The position numbers and the translations under genes were made by a program. 64,000 nucleotides of DNA, from the NCBI GenBank assembly GCA_021030915.1, contig JAGEMR010000040.1, positions 1 through 64,000 of the forward strand. Reading direction: 5' to 3'. This document shows, one piece after another, positions 61,061-64,000 of the stretch. The first letter of the stretch is position 1. Each line of letters opens with the position of its first letter. Below the pieces are notes generated by a model that worked only from the letters and a program-made list of their open reading frames with translations, was not told the origin of the DNA and searched no databases. This DNA is from Astrothelium macrocarpum (Eukaryota; Ascomycota; Dothideomycetes; Trypetheliales; Trypetheliaceae).

Positions 61061-64000
61061 ATTGGTGGAGGGATGAGTGAACTTACCTCTAGTTGTGCGA
61101 CCTTGGCTCGGTGCTCGTCTAATTCGCGCAGAAGGTCTGCTTTGGCCAGATTTGCGTTTTCGAGCTCGACTTGACGTTCATTCTGGAGTGCTGACAACCG
61201 ATTATTGGCAGCTTGGTGTTGATCGTAGTTCGAGTTGAGCTGATCCTCAAGCTCCTCAACTAGGCGTGAGCTCTTCTTCTCTCTCGCACTAATGCGTTCA
61301 ACTTCTTTCAGTGTTTCCTCGTTGATGGATGTGAGCTCGCTTATTTTGCCCTCAAGACCGACAGCATTAGAGATGGCAATCTGCAACTCCTCTTGTGCTG
61401 ATTTTAGCTGGTCAGAAGCATCCTTGTGCTGACTTGCCAGATTCTTGCGCTCGTCGACCAAAGCCTGAATTTGAGTATGGAGCAAGTTGGCATCGGCCTC
61501 CTGTCCCAGTGCTCTGGAGGCGCTCTGAAGGAGATCCGCCATTTCCATGTGGGCCTTTGTCAGTTCATTATTGAGGGACAGCATGGATTCCTGGTGTTCT
61601 GAAATTTGTTCCTCAAGTCGAGCATTCGCCTCATCTTCGGCTCTCTTGCTGGATTCCGATAACTGCTTGAGCTGGTTCTTGTGAGACTCTTGCATAGCAT
61701 CTTGACCACGCTTGTGCATCTCAATGGCAGATTGATGTTCCTCAATCTGGATCATAAGATTGGCAACCAAGTCTCGCTGGGTCTGCAAATCTTTTTCGGT
61801 GAGCTCTCCAGACTTGGCTTGCTCTTCGAACCGATGAAGGATATTGGAATAATCTTGCTCCAATTTAGACAGTTTCGATGTATAATCGTCAGCTGCAGTC
61901 TGATGGGCTTTCAGCTCCTTTTGCAACTCATCAATAACTTTTTGGTGTCTCTTTCGTTCCTCCTCAAAAGCCGCAGCAGTAGCACTTTCAGCAGTAGTAT
62001 TTGCCTCTTCTGAAGATATCTTTGAACTAGACGTATCCCTCATCGACGCCTCTAGTTCTGCGATGGTGTTAAGAAGCTGCTGTTCCGAAGCCTTCATAGA
62101 GTCCATGGCAGATTGGTGCTTGCTTTCCCATCCCGCAAGCTCTTCCTGTAGCTTGGTGATTTGATGTTGATGCACAGAAGCTGTTGGCTCTTCACCCAGT
62201 TCTCTGGAGTCCTCTCCTTTTGGCGCAGGCGTTTCTGTAGAATCTTCATGCACCCCCGAGAATTCTTCAGCACCAGCAGTAGTAGGTGTAAGGACATTAC
62301 TGTTGGAGGCAAGAGCTTCTTTCAAATGCTCGACTTGCTCGACCAACTCCTTCTCCCGAGTTGCATGTGATTCATGCAGAGAGCGAATCGTGTTTTCACT
62401 TTCTACCAACTGGTCACGCATGGAGCCGACAATAGAAATATCCACTGGCGATGTGCTCTTCATACTATTACGCTCCCTAGTAAGACCGGAGATGATTTGC
62501 ATCTTAGTTTCCATCTCCTTCCGGACAGTGCCAAGTTCAGCTTCTAGTGACTGGCAGACCTCTGACCTGTTGTGTAATTCAGTCATGATGACAGTCAGAT
62601 TTGTGTCAAAGTTTTGCTGGACATCTGGTTGACCTTCGAAGTTTTCAATGGCCAGGTTACGCAAAGATGCAAACGAGCGATTGATCTTGTCTACAGCCAC
62701 AATGTTCTGGCTTGACTTTCGATGAATGGTGTGATAAGACGGTGTCGTTGGACGAGCAAGAGTGTTTGCCTTTTGGACCTCAGTTTTGAGTTCTTCCAGA
62801 TATTCCAATGAGTTTTGATGCTCCTGTTGCAAGTGTTCATAAGCCTCCGTCAGTTCAATCATATTTTGCTCCTTCTCTCCGTTCAGCTTCTTCAACAACT
62901 CCAATTCTTGCGCCAAGTCACTATTTTTATCCTTTGACATTCGCGCCAAATCGGCAGCAACACCTTTTGCTTCTGGTGAATTGGTCTGGGCTTCTTCAGC
63001 TTTTTCTTTCAATTGGTCCAACCTTGGTTCAGATGTAGAAGGTGTAGCCGGTTCCGTTGTATCGGTTGACTCCCCAACTAAGGACAATTCCGATGACAAG
63101 GAACGCGAGGATGACGGTTGTCCATCCTCTTTGGGCCCATGCATCCCCGCGTCCACTAAAAAAGGTTTTTGCTGTGTTGTTGTGGTAGATGAAGCTAATG
63201 AAGCATTTCGAGTGTGTGCAGACGAGGCTTGCTCTTCATTGACCGTTTCTTGTAATTGCGCTATGGTATTCAGCGCAAATTGATATTTCCGCGTTAGCTC
63301 ATCAAAATCGGTGACGGTAGACTCGTGTTCAACGCGAAGATCGAAAAGTTCCTGAGTGACAGAATCTAGTTTGTCGGCCATGAACTTGTGCTGTGCCGGG
63401 CTTGCTGACAAGTCCGCACGAACTTGTGCCTGCTTGTTAAGTCCTTGCGGCTTCTTAGCAATGTCGTTCTTCTTTGCTGGAACCGGGGTTAGAGTTGGAT
63501 CACTATCACCTTCCTCGGCTCCTTTGGACGACTTGGTGTCTTCGACGGCATCTGCTGGTATTGCAGATTGCTCGTCAAGCCCTGTTTCCGCATCTTGAAA
63601 GTCATGGCCATTGGTCTGTGTCGTACTGGCAGGAGATACGCTTCGGTCATCACTGCTATCCTTGTCCAAGTCAACATGACCGTTTGTGGTTGGGAATTCT
63701 TCGGTGCGTGATTCGTTCTGCCGGATGTTGTCAAGCTCGTAAAGCAGATTATCAAGTTTCCCGATGCTTCGCTGACGTTCGACGACGTGTTCCAACCGAC
63801 CAATTTCCCGTTGGAGAATCTCATGATCCTGTTCAGCCTCGGCCAACCTTTCTTCCAATGTCGAGATGTATTCCTCGGCATTCGCTTCGCTCTCCCGGAT
63901 TCTAGCAAGCTCTTTTCGAAGATCTGAAATCATAGCACTACTCTTCTCTTCGCCTGAAGTGATCCCGTCGACTTTCGATTCCAAATCTCGCAGATAATGC
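60361..64000 (-). CDS. Long coiled-coil protein, probable kinesin tail (5' part outside window)
   Basis: The frame is open to the window edge without a start, so this is the C-terminal ~1190 residues of a longer protein. Nearly all of it is heptad-rich coiled coil, beginning YLRDLESKVDG and including EEYISTLEERLAEAEQDHEI and LEHVVERQRSIGKLDNLLYE, with Ser/Thr-rich breaks. It ends GKKKKSALNCF. The STLEERL..LQREI..LEHVVERQRS..KLDNLLYEL block reminds me of the stalk of a filamentous-ascomycete kinesin (kinesin-4/KIF21-like), so a motor domain is expected to the right of the window. A golgin-like or tropomyosin-type scaffold cannot be excluded. A 57-nt in-frame intron (61086-61030, GTAAGT..ACTCAG) joins QLE to AALDDSKRNT. 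The 3' end is GC-rich (patch 6). Confidence 0.7.
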   Translation of the reverse strand, partial: HYLRDLESKVDGITSGEEKSSAMISDLRKELARIRESEANAEEYISTLEERLAEAEQDHEILQREIGRLEHVVERQRSIGKLDNLLYELDNIRQNESRTEEFPTTNGHVDLDKDSSDDRSVSPASTTQTNGHDFQDAETGLDEQSAIPADAVEDTKSSKGAEEGDSDPTLTPVPAKKNDIAKKPQGLNKQAQVRADLSASPAQHKFMADKLDSVTQELFDLRVEHESTVTDFDELTRKYQFALNTIAQLQETVNEEQASSAHTRNASLASSTTTTQQKPFLVDAGMHGPKEDGQPSSSRSLSSELSLVGESTDTTEPATPSTSEPRLDQLKEKAEEAQTNSPEAKGVAADLARMSKDKNSDLAQELELLKKLNGEKEQNMIELTEAYEHLQQEHQNSLEYLEELKTEVQKANTLARPTTPSYHTIHRKSSQNIVAVDKINRSFASLRNLAIENFEGQPDVQQNFDTNLTVIMTELHNRSEVCQSLEAELGTVRKEMETKMQIISGLTRERNSMKSTSPVDISIVGSMRDQLVESENTIRSLHESHATREKELVEQVEHLKEALASNSNVLTPTTAGAEEFSGVHEDSTETPAPKGEDSRELGEEPTASVHQHQITKLQEELAGWESKHQSAMDSMKASEQQLLNTIAELEASMRDTSSSKISSEEANTTAESATAAAFEEERKRHQKVIDELQKELKAHQTAADDYTSKLSKLEQDYSNILHRFEEQAKSGELTEKDLQTQRDLVANLMIQIEEHQSAIEMHKRGQDAMQESHKNQLKQLSESSKRAEDEANARLEEQISEHQESMLSLNNELTKAHMEMADLLQSASRALGQEADANLLHTQIQALVDERKNLASQHKDASDQLKSAQEELQIAISNAVGLEGKISELTSINEETLKEVERISAREKKSSRLVEELEDQLNSNYDQHQAANNRLSALQNERQVELENANLAKADLLRELDEHRAKVAQLEVSSLIPPPINPSKLTIPTQAALDDSKRNTLTSNRESLDPRDAAGIIRTGSNSSVNLRKSTSHTSLPSPPPAIPLPPLPSSSPPTRDGGATSPPPPPSRHTSKDLAAAQLVEDQEARIRTIEKHLFAEKQLTATLEEALVDLESSSTKLKAEAEAWRKRAAEREDEVRGVKRELAAREAELQQQQRERERGGGARYSVQEVEQERDKRRQAEEARRALEERMRGLSEMQKAGKKKKSALNCF

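Overview
The window looks like 64 kb of nuclear DNA from a filamentous ascomycete (Pezizomycotina). Introns are short (about 44-153 nt) with GT..AG ends and CTAAC/CTGAC-like branch sites. Gene families are typical of these fungi (PTH11-like rhodopsin-fold membrane protein, NmrA-like protein, Mch1-type transporter, DENN/AEX-3 protein, small secreted proteins). The first 3.3 kb is A/T-saturated transposon DNA of the kind left by repeat-induced point mutation (RIP). I cannot fix the class; Dothideomycetes or Leotiomycetes are guesses.

Layout. 5-3283 is an inverted-repeat element carrying a second one, a Fot1/pogo-size element with TA target duplication (869-2718); only the terminal repeats keep normal base composition. 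4.1-12.1 kb is accessory in flavour: PTH11-like protein, Pfa3-like DHHC palmitoyltransferase, NmrA-like protein, a tiny tandem-repeat protein ending in a CaaX box, and a secreted protein. 12.9-26 kb has two zinc-finger proteins, small membrane and lipidated proteins, cyanase, a rhomboid protease and a small subunit of serine palmitoyltransferase. 26.4-61 kb is mostly conserved housekeeping: DNA polymerase delta catalytic subunit, a Ybp2-type protein, a Cdt2-like WD40 protein divergent from RRP5, the inositol-hexakisphosphate kinase KCS1, an Mch1-like transporter, a DENN-domain protein, the box C/D snoRNP factor BCD1, and the coiled-coil tail of a long protein that runs off the right edge.

No operon-like cluster is seen. 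Functional echoes: POL3 and CDT2-like both have MluI-cell-cycle-box-like sites upstream and belong to S phase; RRP5 and BCD1 serve ribosome/snoRNP biogenesis; the palmitoyltransferase, the dual-lipidation candidate and the CaaX protein concern protein lipidation, but this may be coincidence.

Two signals stand out. (1) The 79-residue protein at 10067-10306 (minus) has four 18-residue repeats. Each contains the invariant nonapeptide ERGTVDQGC followed by a CaaX-like box, and the nonapeptide codons differ only at synonymous third positions. This is the architecture of a multi-copy farnesylated pheromone precursor. (2) Six GC-rich patches, in three plus-strand and three minus-strand genes, all switch from C-rich to G-rich reading left to right on the + strand. 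This orientation-independent skew dipole is not explained by coding content or transcription direction.

Exon boundaries were set by hand from splice consensus, frame continuity and remembered family sequences. Expect occasional small errors.
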